Positions 1 through 7,550 of a stretch of 64,000 nt of DNA are shown piece after piece. The notes under the pieces were generated by a model. That model ran no database searches. It was not told the DNA's origin and saw only the letters and a program-made list of their open reading frames with translations. Source of the DNA: Streptomyces cellulosae (GTDB lineage Bacteria > Actinomycetota > Actinomycetes > Streptomycetales > Streptomycetaceae). The position numbers were made by a program, and so were the translations under genes. The stretch is from assembly GCA_014655195.1 (NCBI GenBank), contig BNBH01000011.1, positions 181,054 through 245,053 on the forward strand. Reading direction: 5' to 3'. How positions within the stretch are numbered: the first letter of the stretch is position 1; each line of letters opens with the position of its first letter.

Positions 1-175
1 CGCCGCGCAGCACGATGTCGCGGTCGGTGAGCACGCCGAACAGGTCGCAGTCGTAGGAGACGAGGACGTCACCGACGTTCTGCTCGCGCATCAGCCGCGC
101 CGCCTGCGTCACCGAGGTCATCGGCTCGACGGAGGTGGTGTGCGCGGACATCACGTCGCGTACGCGCGTGGTCAT
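1..175 (-). CDS. CBS domain-containing protein (3' part outside window)
   Basis: The minus strand opens with an ATG at 175 and reads MTTRVRDVMSAHTTSVEP, then continues through a VGDVLV-type strand and GVLTDRDIVLRG before running off the left edge. The arrangement VxDVM ... V ... LTDRDIV is the typical start of a paired CBS domain, which binds adenine nucleotides and usually senses energy or redox state. Only about 58 residues are visible, so the total length and any second domain are unknown. It is divergent from the MFS gene that follows. The family is clear; the specific ligand is not. Confidence 0.8.
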   Translation of the reverse strand, partial: MTTRVRDVMSAHTTSVEPMTSVTQAARLMREQNVGDVLVSYDCDLFGVLTDRDIVLRG

Positions 176-354
176 GGGGCGCCTCCCGGTGCGTGGTCAC
201 GGTCGCCGTGCGGTCGCGGTTCTCCCTCTGGAGCCCGCGTAGCCCGCCGCGCCGGGAGTAAACCGGTCCGGTTTGCCCGCGGCGGCCCGGCTCGCTTGGA
301 TGGGCCGGTCCCCGGCGGCCCGTCGGGGCGGAATCGGCGGGGGCGGAAATCGGC

Positions 355-1623
355 GTGAGCGGGGGGCGGGTGGACGGGCGGCGGTCGGCGGCGTGGCGGT
401 TCGGGTGGCTGTGGACGGCGTACGGGGTGAGCACCTTCGGCACGCGGTTCGCGTTCGACGCGTTCGCGCTGGTCGCGCTGCTGGTGCTGCACGCCGGTCC
501 GGCCGAGGTGTCGCTGCTGGCGGCGGTGGGGCCGGCGGTCGGCGCGGTGCTGTCGGTGCCGCTCGGGCCCTGGGTGGAGTACCGCCGCAAACGCCCGGTG
601 ATGATCGCGACGGACCTCGTGCGATGCGCGGTGCTGCTGAGCGTGCCCCTCGCGTACGCCCTCGACGCGCTCACCGTGGCACAGCTGCTGGTGGTCTCGG
701 TGACGGTGGCGGCGGCCGACATCACGTTCCAGGCGGCGGTCGGCGCGTACGTGAAGAACGTCGTGCCGGGCGAGGAGTTGCTGCGCGCGAACGGGCGGCT
801 GGAGTCGACGACGTGGACCGCGACCATGCTGGGGCCGCCGCTGGGCGGGGCGGCGATCGGCTGGTTCGGCCCGGTGACGACGGTCGTCGCCGACGCCGTG
901 AGCTATCTGCTGTCGGCCGGTGCGCTGGGCGCGGCGGGCGGCGGCGACCGGCGTCCCGAACGCCCGGACCCACGGCCCCGGCTGCGGGCCGGCGACCTGC
1001 TCGACGGGTGGCGGTACATCCTGCGCAGCCGTGAACTGCGTCCGCTGTTCCTCAACACGGTGCTGGTCAACGGCCTGATCATGGCGTCGTCGCCGCTGTT
1101 GGTCGTGCTGATGGTGGGGCCGCTGGGCTTCGCGCCGTGGCAGTACGGGCTGGCGTTCGCGGTGCCGTGTGTCGGCGGGCTGGTCGGGTCGCGGCTGTCG
1201 CGACGGCTGGTGGCGCGGTTCGGGGCGCGGCGGGTGCTGGGCGTGGCGGGAACGCTGCGGGCGTGCTGGTCGGTCGGGCTGGCGTTCGTGGGTCCGGGCG
1301 CGGCGGGGCTGATCCTGGTGATCGTGATCGAGTTCGGGCTGATCACGAGCATGGGCGTGTTCAACCCGGTGTTCGCCACGCGCCGGCTGGAGCGGACGCC
1401 CGCGGACCGGGTGGTCCGCACGCTGTCGGCGTGGTCGGCGACCGGCAAGGCGTCGGTCGCCGTGCTGACGGCGCTGTGGGGACTCCTGGCGAGCGTCACG
1501 GGCCCCCGCACGGCCGTCGCGGTCGCCGGCGCCCTGCTGCCGGCCACGGCGCTGCTGCTGCTGCCGCGCCGGCGCGAAGAGGCGCACCAGGAGCTGGACA
1601 GGGAGGCACAGGCCAAGGCCTAG
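355..1623 (+). CDS. MFS transporter
   Basis: A 422-residue membrane protein with about 12 hydrophobic segments in two halves, joined by a polar loop around residues 200-215 rich in Arg, Pro and Asp. The short basic loop between segments 2 and 3 (GPWVEYRRKRPVMIATD) matches the conserved loop of major facilitator proteins of the enterobactin-exporter/MFS_3 type. It probably exports a small molecule with proton antiport; the substrate cannot be told. It starts at a GTG with a weak upstream purine run and stands alone, divergent from the CBS gene and convergent with the sialidase remnant. Confidence 0.85.
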   Translation: MSGGRVDGRRSAAWRFGWLWTAYGVSTFGTRFAFDAFALVALLVLHAGPAEVSLLAAVGPAVGAVLSVPLGPWVEYRRKRPVMIATDLVRCAVLLSVPLAYALDALTVAQLLVVSVTVAAADITFQAAVGAYVKNVVPGEELLRANGRLESTTWTATMLGPPLGGAAIGWFGPVTTVVADAVSYLLSAGALGAAGGGDRRPERPDPRPRLRAGDLLDGWRYILRSRELRPLFLNTVLVNGLIMASSPLLVVLMVGPLGFAPWQYGLAFAVPCVGGLVGSRLSRRLVARFGARRVLGVAGTLRACWSVGLAFVGPGAAGLILVIVIEFGLITSMGVFNPVFATRRLERTPADRVVRTLSAWSATGKASVAVLTALWGLLASVTGPRTAVAVAGALLPATALLLLPRRREEAHQELDREAQAKA

Positions 1624-1755
1624 GTGTTCGTCTGCCTGGGGCCGCGGCGTTCTCCGCCACGTGGTGTTCTCCGCTGGGGTGAACGCCGCGGCCGCAGTTC
1701 TTTCGATCCGGTTCGCGTCTGTCCGGTCACCGGGGCCCGGGAGGTGTGGCGGGGG

Positions 1756-3140
1756 TCAGTGGATGTCGATGCGGTCCCCGGTCACGGCCGTGGACACCTC
1801 CGTCCCGTCCGGGGCTGTGGCGGACACGGTCAGCCGCGGTGCGAAGCCCTGGTCGAGGTCGGTCCGGGTGACGGTCCGTCTGCCGCTCTTGCAGACGTAG
1901 TCGGCGCCGGGGGCGAGCGTCGCGGCGCCGCATGCGGTGAGATCGGTCAGGTCCCCGTTCAGCCTGACATCGGTCAGCGTGGTGTTGCCGGGGTTGGACA
2001 CGCGGGTCCAGTACACCATGGTGTCCCCGACAGGACCGGCCGCTCCCGCTGCCTGGAGGTTGTCCAGGACGGGCAGGGCGGAGATCTTCGGCGTGGCGGG
2101 GGCATCGGCGGCCGCGGCGACGCGGAAGGTGCCGGTCCCGTAGGCGTGTGCGTCACGGACCGAGTAGACACCCTTGGCCGTGTGGGTGCCGACCGCGGTG
2201 AGGGGCACGTCGACCGTGACCTTCACGGTGGCGCCCTGACCCGGGTTGAGGGCGGGCATCGCCGCGGCGGTGGAGGTCCAGCCTTCGGGAAGGTCGAGGT
2301 TCACGGTGCCCGCGGGCAGAGGACGGTCGTTCTGGTTGACCACCCGCACGTCGAACTGGTTCTTCTCACCCGCCTTCACCTGTGCCGGTGCGGTGACCGT
2401 GACCGGGGCGCAGACCCCGCCGAGCCACTTCAGGTCGAAGGACGAGTAGGAGATGTGCTGGTAGCCCTGTCGCTCCCAGAGCATGCCGACGCGGGGATCG
2501 GGCCCGGTGCCGTCCGACAGCGGGGTGAGCGTGGAGTAGGCGGACGCTCCCGTGGCGACGACCTTGCGGACCGGCCAGGTCTTCCCGTCGTCGCAGGACA
2601 TCTTCACGGTGAGGTTGCGCCGGATGCCGGTGTCCTCGGTGTTGCTGAACAGCAGCCACTTCGACCTGGGGTGGTCGCCCGGCACGTCCGGCGCGAAGCG
2701 AGTGATCGACCCGTTGTTCGCCGGGTCGGGCAGCGCCGTGTCCCGCTGGAACGGGCCGTAGGTGACACCGCCGTCGGTGGAGTGCGCGATCGTGCGGTAG
2801 GGCGCCGACCGGTTGTTGAGCAGGATACGTCCGTCGGACAGTTCGACGGTCTTGTTCTCGTCCCCGCCGCCGGCGGTGGGTGTACCGGCCTTCCACGTCT
2901 CCCCGTGGTCGTCGCTGTAGACGCTGACCACGCGGTTGGCGCCGTCGGCCCGGACGGCGTACTGCTGGATCAGCCGTCCCTTGCGGGGGCCCTGCCGCAG
3001 TTGGATGCCCTCGCCGGAGGCCGCGAACATGCCCGCCCAGGCCGGGTCCTTGATCTGCGCGGTGATGCGGCGGTGCTTCCAGGTCAGGCCGTCGTCGTCC
3101 GAATAGCTGTAGTCGGTCTGCTGGATCGCCGGATCGGAAA
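1756..3140 (-). pseudogene. exo-alpha-sialidase, 5'-truncated
   Basis: The minus-strand frame from about 3140 down to 1756 encodes the C-terminal two thirds of a secreted sialidase. Several Asp boxes are visible (SDDDGLTW, SDDHGETW, CDDGKTW and a degenerate STDGGVTY). They are followed by a NEW3/CARDB-like beta-sandwich (VTAPAQVKAGEKNQFDVRVV) and a second CARDB-like repeat. The frame stays open up to 3459, but the roughly 107 residues before IQQTDYSYS are not sialidase-like. They lack a signal peptide and the RIP/Arg motif that binds the sialic acid carboxylate. The 5' end overlaps the VOC gene at 3431. I read this as a decayed gene that lost its promoter, export signal and first catalytic Arg. 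Alternatively it could be expressed as a cytoplasmic fragment, which I consider unlikely. Confidence 0.75.
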
Positions 3141-3339
3141 CCGGCAACGACGAGAGCAACCCCAACAAACGGCCTTTCGGCGTTCGTCCGGGACCGCGCT
3201 CGCGTGTACCGGCCGGCCGACGCCCCACAGCCCCCGGGGGAATGCGGCATGACTGGGCCTCACCCGCCCGAGCGCGACAACAGAACAGCCTGAGCTGCGC
3301 CGATACCGTTGCGAACGGCAAGGGGTGGCAGGCGCTCAG

Positions 3340-3360
3340 CTCAGCGTTCAGAACGTTGAG
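3340..3360. repeat. 21-bp near-perfect palindrome
   Basis: CTCAGCGTTC-A-GAACGTTGAG has 10-base arms with one G:T-type mismatch around a single central base. A smaller palindrome, CCGTTGCGAACGG, sits just before it at 3306-3318. Both fall in the non-homologous DNA between the VOC gene end and the sialidase homology. They could be an operator left over from the lost sialidase promoter or part of a recombination scar. There is no T-tract to suggest a terminator. Confidence 0.4.
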
Positions 3361-3430
3361 GGGGCCGGTGTCGTCGCAGGGGACGCGGTCGAGGGGACAG
3401 TCGTCGCCCCACTGGGACGTGAGGCCGTGT

Positions 3431-3778
3431 TCAGCGGTGGCCGAGGACGTTGACCACACGGCCGTCGGGGTCGCGGACGAAGAAGCGGCGGACGCCCCAC
3501 TCCTCGTCCTGGAGCGGGTGGACGATCTCCGCTCCGCTCTTCCGCACCGTCTCGTACACCGCGTCCACGTCGTCCACCTCCACGCTGAGGTGGGGGTGGA
3601 CCGGTGCCGTCGCGTCCCCCGTCACGACGCTGAGCTGTGCCGTCGGGTTGGAGGGGGACGCCAGCGTCCGGATCCAGCCGAGGTCCATGACCTCATCCAA
3701 GCCGAGCAGGCTGTAGAACTCCCCGTTCTTCCCCGGGTCCTCGGAGTGGAGGTTGGGCACGACACGGCGGACGGTCAT
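3431..3778 (-). CDS. VOC family (glyoxalase/bleomycin resistance-like) protein
   Basis: A 115-residue single VOC domain: MTVRRVVPNLHSEDPGKNGEFY, then HLSVEVDDVDAVYETVRKSG and FFVRDPDGRVVNVLGHR. Members of this fold bind a divalent metal and act as lyases, dioxygenases or drug-sequestering proteins. The usual DPDG(N/R) signature and the beta-alpha-beta repeats are present. The metal ligands are not certain, because the first-strand His is replaced (VVPNLHS). The substrate is unknown. It lies immediately upstream of the truncated sialidase on the same strand, and its ATG is clear. Confidence 0.8.
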   Translation of the reverse strand: MTVRRVVPNLHSEDPGKNGEFYSLLGLDEVMDLGWIRTLASPSNPTAQLSVVTGDATAPVHPHLSVEVDDVDAVYETVRKSGAEIVHPLQDEEWGVRRFFVRDPDGRVVNVLGHR

Positions 3779-3867
3779 CGATGGCTCCCTCGGTTCTGTC
3801 GGGTCCGGCGGGCGGCGGTTGTGGACCCCATGAGCAGCACGCGCCGCGTCGGGGGACGGCCCCCAGG

Positions 3868-4680
3868 CTAGCCATCACGCGGCGCTCGGGCTCGTACCCC
3901 AGCCGCCTCGGCCGCCTCCTCGACGCGTGCGGCCACCCAGGCCAGGAACTCCCGCACGTCGTCGGCCGGCAGGACTGCCGCCTTCGCGCGGGGACGTTCG
4001 AAACTGCGCAGCGCCTCGGCGATCAAGGGCTCGAAGGCGGGCTCGGACGCGGCGACGATCTCCCCGGCCCGGCGCTTGGGGAACCAGTGCCCGGTGCGGC
4101 AGTGGACGGTGGCGCGGCAGCCGTTGAGCACACGGTTGTCGGCCAAGTGGCCGTCCCCGTCGGCGTGTTCGCGTACGGAGGCGCTGAGTGCGGCGAGCAC
4201 CGTGGGCCGGTCCGGGGCGGCGATCACGTCCCGCGCCGGCGCGCCGTACAGCGGGAGTCCGGCCTGGTGGGCGATGGAGCGGTCGATGACGTACCAGAAG
4301 TCGGACGCGTCCGCGGGGTCGTAGCCGGCGCGTTCGGGCAGGGCGGGTCCGGTGTTGAGGTCGAGCAGGTAGCCCGCCTCCCCCGACGGACGGGCGGCGA
4401 AGTCGGCCGTGTAGACGACGAGTTCGAGGCCGGCGGCGGGGCAGGGAAGCACGGGGTGGGCCAGTGTCTCGGCGAGCGGGATGAGGTCCGCGCGGGGCAG
4501 GGCGGGGTCCACCACGACCGTCACATCGACGTCGCTGCGCCCGTGGCGGTAGTCGCCCAGGGCGAGCGAGCCGACGGCGAGGACGCTCGCCAGACGGTCG
4601 CCGCAGACTGCGGAGGTGCGGCGGACCAGCTCCTCCAGGTAGGCGCGCAGTTCCGGCGGCGGGAGGGAGGGACGGCTCAT
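3868..4680 (-). CDS. nucleotidyltransferase / aminoglycoside adenylyltransferase-like protein
   Basis: A 270-residue protein with an N-terminal Pol-beta-type nucleotidyltransferase core. The motif GSLALGDYRHGRSDVDV at residues 37-53 supplies the GS and the two metal-binding Asp residues (D50, D52). The C-terminal part resembles the all-helical DUF4111 domain of AadA-type aminoglycoside adenylyltransferases. It may modify a small molecule with AMP, but no resistance phenotype can be inferred from this alone. It is the third of four consecutive minus-strand genes, with ordinary spacing to its neighbours. Confidence 0.8.
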   Translation of the reverse strand: MSRPSLPPPELRAYLEELVRRTSAVCGDRLASVLAVGSLALGDYRHGRSDVDVTVVVDPALPRADLIPLAETLAHPVLPCPAAGLELVVYTADFAARPSGEAGYLLDLNTGPALPERAGYDPADASDFWYVIDRSIAHQAGLPLYGAPARDVIAAPDRPTVLAALSASVREHADGDGHLADNRVLNGCRATVHCRTGHWFPKRRAGEIVAASEPAFEPLIAEALRSFERPRAKAAVLPADDVREFLAWVAARVEEAAEAAGVRARAPRDG

Positions 4681-4717
4681 GCCCCCAGTGTCACCCCGGC
4701 CGGGCGCCCGGTCCGGG

Positions 4718-5254
4718 TCACGTCCACAGCTCGGCGCTGTCGCACACCCGTGCGCCCATGTTGCGCTCCATCATCCGCAGGGCGGCGTCCGCCAGATCCT
4801 CGTGGATGTGCGCGACGGCGTCCCGGGGGACGGTCACCCGGAAGTGCCGGATGTGCGCGTCGAGCGAGGAGTACAGCACGCACTGCTCGGTCACCTGCCC
4901 GACCAGCACCAGCTGGTCGATGCCCTGCTGCGTGAGCAGATAGCTGAGCGGCGTCTCGAAGAAGATCGAGTGCCGGGCCTTGACCACGAACAGCGACGAC
5001 TCGTCCGGCACCAGCGGCTCGACCAGACGCGCGTGCGGCCCCGCCAGCGCCTTGTCGAGCAGCTCCCCGTGGTGGGAGCGCCACTCGCCGAAGTTGTCGT
5101 TCACGTAGATGACCGGTGCGTCCTGCCGCCGTGCCCGCTCCAGCAGCCCGGAGATCTTCGGGACCACCGTCTCGGCGGACGGGAGCAGCTGGTCGGCGTC
5201 CGGGTGGTCGTAGGTGTTGATCATGTCGATGACGATCAGTGCGGTCTTGCCCAT
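4718..5254 (-). CDS. isochorismatase-family cysteine hydrolase
   Basis: A 178-residue isochorismatase/nicotinamidase-like hydrolase. The catalytic triad is visible: Asp in ALIVIDMINTY near residue 9, Lys in FVVKARHSIFF, and the nucleophilic Cys in GQVTEQCVLYSS, with the preceding cis-peptide VT. These enzymes hydrolyse amides such as nicotinamide, or cleave vinyl ethers; the substrate is not predictable here. I chose the ATG at 5254 (MGKTALIVID) because it begins exactly at the first strand of the fold and has a GGAG two bases upstream. A longer reading to 5296 would add 14 unlikely residues. Confidence 0.85.
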   Translation of the reverse strand: MGKTALIVIDMINTYDHPDADQLLPSAETVVPKISGLLERARRQDAPVIYVNDNFGEWRSHHGELLDKALAGPHARLVEPLVPDESSLFVVKARHSIFFETPLSYLLTQQGIDQLVLVGQVTEQCVLYSSLDAHIRHFRVTVPRDAVAHIHEDLADAALRMMERNMGARVCDSAELWT

Positions 5255-5406
5255 GTCTCCAGGGTTCCACCGGGGCGGGTGGTCAGGCATCTTCACCTGG
5301 GCCCTTCACCGCGCCCTTCACCCGGGCCGGGGCAGCGGCCGTACTCCGACGTCAACGGGGCCGTCCGGCCCTAGTCCGGACCCGTTCCGCGGCCGACGAT
5401 GGGGAA

Positions 5407-5829
5407 ATGATCCAGAGCGATGGCTTCCGGGCGCTCGACCGGCAGGAGTGCCTGCGCCTGCTGGGCAAGGTGCCCGTCGGACGCGTCGTGTACACGCGGC
5501 ACGCGCTTCCCGCCGTGCTGCCGGTGAACTTCACCCTGGACCCGGACGGGTCCGTGGTGCTGTGCACCTCCGCCGGCTCCGACCTGGTGCGGGCCGTCGA
5601 CGGGGTGGTCGTGGCGTTCGAGGCGGACGACTTCCACACCGGGCGGCGGTCCGGGTGGAGCGTGGTGGTGACCGGACGGGCGGAGGTGGTGACCGACCCG
5701 GCCGAGCACGAGCGGCTGCTGCGCACGGGCCCCCGGTCGTGGATGCCGCTGCGGGACGGCGTGTTGGTGCGGATCGAGAGCGAGATGGTGACGGGGCGGG
5801 AACTGACGGGGGGCGGCGGCAGACCCTAG
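5407..5829 (+). CDS. pyridoxamine 5'-phosphate oxidase-family flavoprotein
   Basis: A 140-residue split-barrel flavin-binding protein. It contains ALDRQECLRLLGKVPVGRVVYT, a typical start for small PPOX-like proteins, then ALPAVLPVNFTLDPDGSVVLCTS and WSVVVTGRAEVV. Relatives bind FMN or F420 and act as flavin reductases or F420-dependent enzymes in actinobacteria. The ATG at 5407 fits the family start and lies 6 bases after a GGGG run. A longer open frame to 5239 reads through low-complexity intergenic DNA and is not used. No clear operon partner. Confidence 0.8.
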   Translation: MIQSDGFRALDRQECLRLLGKVPVGRVVYTRHALPAVLPVNFTLDPDGSVVLCTSAGSDLVRAVDGVVVAFEADDFHTGRRSGWSVVVTGRAEVVTDPAEHERLLRTGPRSWMPLRDGVLVRIESEMVTGRELTGGGGRP

Positions 5830-5923
5830 CCGCCCCTCCTGCGCGCCCCACGGCCCGTCAGCCCCCTCAACCGATCAACCCCCTTGATCAGTACCGCCGG
5901 ACGGGTGACGTACGGTACGCCCT

Positions 5924-6370
5924 GTGACCGCCTACACCCCTGAAGACACCCCGGGCCGTTACGGCCCGTACGCCACCGTCGAGACCGAGCCGCGTTCCGT
6001 GGGCCGGGTGCGCACCGAGTACTCGCCGGCGTACGACGGCGACCCGGACCCCGGCGAGATCGTCTGGACCTGGGTCCCGTTCGAGGAGAACGACGGCCGG
6101 GGAAAGGACCGGCCGGTGCTGGTCGTCGCGCGTGAGGCGACCGGCACGTTCCTCGCCGTGCAGCTGTCGAGCAAGGGGCACGCCGGGGACCGGGACTGGG
6201 TGCCGATCGGCAGCGGGCCGTGGGACCGGTCGGGGCGCGACTCCTGGGTGGCCGTGGACCGGGTGCTGCGGCTGCACGAGCAGGGCATGCGCCGGGAGGC
6301 GTGCGCTCTGGACCGGATGCGGTTCAACTCGGTGCGGCAGCGGCTCAGGGAGCGTTACGGCTGGCAGTGA
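5924..6370 (+). CDS. PemK/MazF-like endoribonuclease-family protein, no antitoxin seen
   Basis: A 148-residue protein whose residues from about 43 match the PemK/MazF barrel: PGEIVWTWVPFEENDGRGKDRPVLVVAR, then FLAVQLSSKGH and the strand DRVLRLHEQGMRREACALD. The N-terminal 40 residues are an extra acidic, Tyr/Pro-rich tail. MazF toxins cut mRNA and normally sit after a small antitoxin gene. None is present in the 94 bases upstream, where the PPOX gene ends. The GTG start is preceded by a modest purine run. The last 26 bases overlap the convergent macrodomain gene. It may be a housekeeping member rather than an active toxin. Confidence 0.8.
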   Translation: MTAYTPEDTPGRYGPYATVETEPRSVGRVRTEYSPAYDGDPDPGEIVWTWVPFEENDGRGKDRPVLVVAREATGTFLAVQLSSKGHAGDRDWVPIGSGPWDRSGRDSWVAVDRVLRLHEQGMRREACALDRMRFNSVRQRLRERYGWQ

Positions 6371-7241
6371 CCTGCGCAGACGCGTCCGTCAGGTCCGCGA
6401 CCCTCCGGTCGGACAGGTCCGCGAAGGTCCGCTCGAACGCCGTTCGGGTCGCGCCCTCGCGGGTGCGGTCCAGGATGCCGAACACCACGTGGGCGAAGGC
6501 GCCCTCGAAGCGCCCGCCGGGGCCCAGGTGCGTACGGAACGCCTCCGCGACCTGGGCCGGGTCGTTGCGGAACACTCCGCAGCCCCAGGCGCCGAGCACC
6601 AGCCGCCGGTAGCCGTGGTGGGCCGCCGTCTCCAGCACGCGGCCCGCGCGGCGCACGAGCACGCCGGGCACCTCCCCCACGCGCTCGGGCGCCTTGGAGC
6701 GGATCACGCCCGCGTTCGGCGCCGGTGACGTGAGGAAACCGGCCGTGAACGGGGCGTCCAGCAGGGCGCCGCGGTCGTCGCGGAACACCGGCACGGCCGG
6801 GGCGTGGATCACCCGGTCGGTGTAGAACGGGTCGCGGTGGGCGCGGTGGTGCTCGTAGAAGCCCGGCGCCCGCAGCAGGCACGTGTACAGCGCGGAGGCG
6901 CGGCACAGGGCCTCCTCCTGGGCCTGCGCGCCGTTGAGGTAGCCGCCGCCCGGGTTGCGTGCGGAGGCGAAGTTGAGGACGGCCACGGGGTCCGGTGCGC
7001 CCGGGCCGGTGGTGAGGCGGCGGGCGGCCGCCAGGCTGCTCTCGCCGGTCACCTCGAAGCGGGCGGGCGCCGGATCGGACTCCGGCACCGGGACCGGGTC
7101 CGGCCCGTGCAGCGTGGTGCCCTGCCGGGCCGCCTCCACGGCCGCTCCGATCTCCACCTCGCGGCCGTCGGGCGCCCGGTAGACGCCTTCCGCCACGATC
7201 CGCTCGGTCTCCCGGGCCGTCCCCCGCAGACGCGCGCTCAC
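6345..7241 (-). CDS. TIGR02452-family PARG-like macrodomain protein
   Basis: A 298-residue protein of the bacterial poly(ADP-ribose) glycohydrolase-like family. The signature NFASARNPGGGYLNGAQAQEE carries the diphosphate loop (GGG) and the catalytic QEE pair at about residues 100-110. The macrodomain core continues with VIHAPAVPVFRDD, VIRSKAPERV and LVLGAWGCGVFRNDP. Family knowledge suggests removal of ADP-ribose from proteins or nucleic acids. The GTG start at 7241 has only a weak ribosome site. It converges with and overlaps the MazF-like gene by 26 bases, so the two transcripts are complementary at their 3' ends. Confidence 0.85.
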   Translation of the reverse strand: MSARLRGTARETERIVAEGVYRAPDGREVEIGAAVEAARQGTTLHGPDPVPVPESDPAPARFEVTGESSLAAARRLTTGPGAPDPVAVLNFASARNPGGGYLNGAQAQEEALCRASALYTCLLRAPGFYEHHRAHRDPFYTDRVIHAPAVPVFRDDRGALLDAPFTAGFLTSPAPNAGVIRSKAPERVGEVPGVLVRRAGRVLETAAHHGYRRLVLGAWGCGVFRNDPAQVAEAFRTHLGPGGRFEGAFAHVVFGILDRTREGATRTAFERTFADLSDRRVADLTDASAQVTASRNAP

Positions 7242-7550
7242 GGCGCCACCCCCGTAGCCGCCGTGACCGCGCCCCCGGCGCCCAGCGCGTTCCCCCTCGT
7301 CGTGCTCACCTGAGCATCCTGAGCGATGCTGGTGAGGCGGCGCAACGAGGTTTTCGCCGCCCCGGACGGTCCGGGACCGGAGGCGAAAAGCCCCGGTGGC
7401 AGGCGCGAGGCGGAGGTGACCGACCTCTTACGCCCCGCCGGGCGCCCTTGTGCGCGGCGGTCCGAGGGTTTTGGGTGGACGCGTTGGTGCCGGCCCGGAC
7501 CGACCAGGCAGCGGGCCGGCGACATGGTGGTGTCTCAGGAGGATTCCCGC
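7242..7550. other. intergenic region upstream of the ergothioneine operon
   Basis: No convincing gene: the one open frame on the minus strand here has no family features. It holds a two-part inverted repeat. TTTTCGCC (7351-7358) pairs with GGCGAAAA (7382-7389), enclosing CCCGG (7361-7365) paired with CCGGG (7371-7375). Further on is a short palindrome GAGGTGACCGACCTC (7413-7427). These lie 120-200 bases before the egtA start and are candidate promoter-proximal regulatory structures. Confidence 0.5.
7351..7389 (+). promoter_or_regulatory. nested inverted repeat upstream of egtA
   Basis: An 8-base outer stem (TTTTCGCC/GGCGAAAA) and a 5-base inner stem (CCCGG/CCGGG, loop ACGGT) would form an interrupted hairpin in the leader or an extended palindrome in DNA. 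The T and A runs lie inside the stem, not after it, so it is not a standard terminator. Possible operator or leader structure; function unknown. Confidence 0.4.

Noticed and set aside
172..1587. Long minus-strand open frame (471 codons) opposite the MFS gene
   Set aside because: Arg/His/Gln-rich low-complexity translation, the antisense shadow of a clear transporter; no start signals or domains.
1624..3252. 542-codon plus-strand frame over the sialidase remnant
   Set aside because: Val/Gly/Arg-rich antisense reading; the minus-strand frame has Asp boxes and NEW3 domains.
7238..7525. 95-codon minus-strand frame upstream of egtA
   Set aside because: No ribosome site, no family features, overlaps the macrodomain gene start; treated as intergenic.
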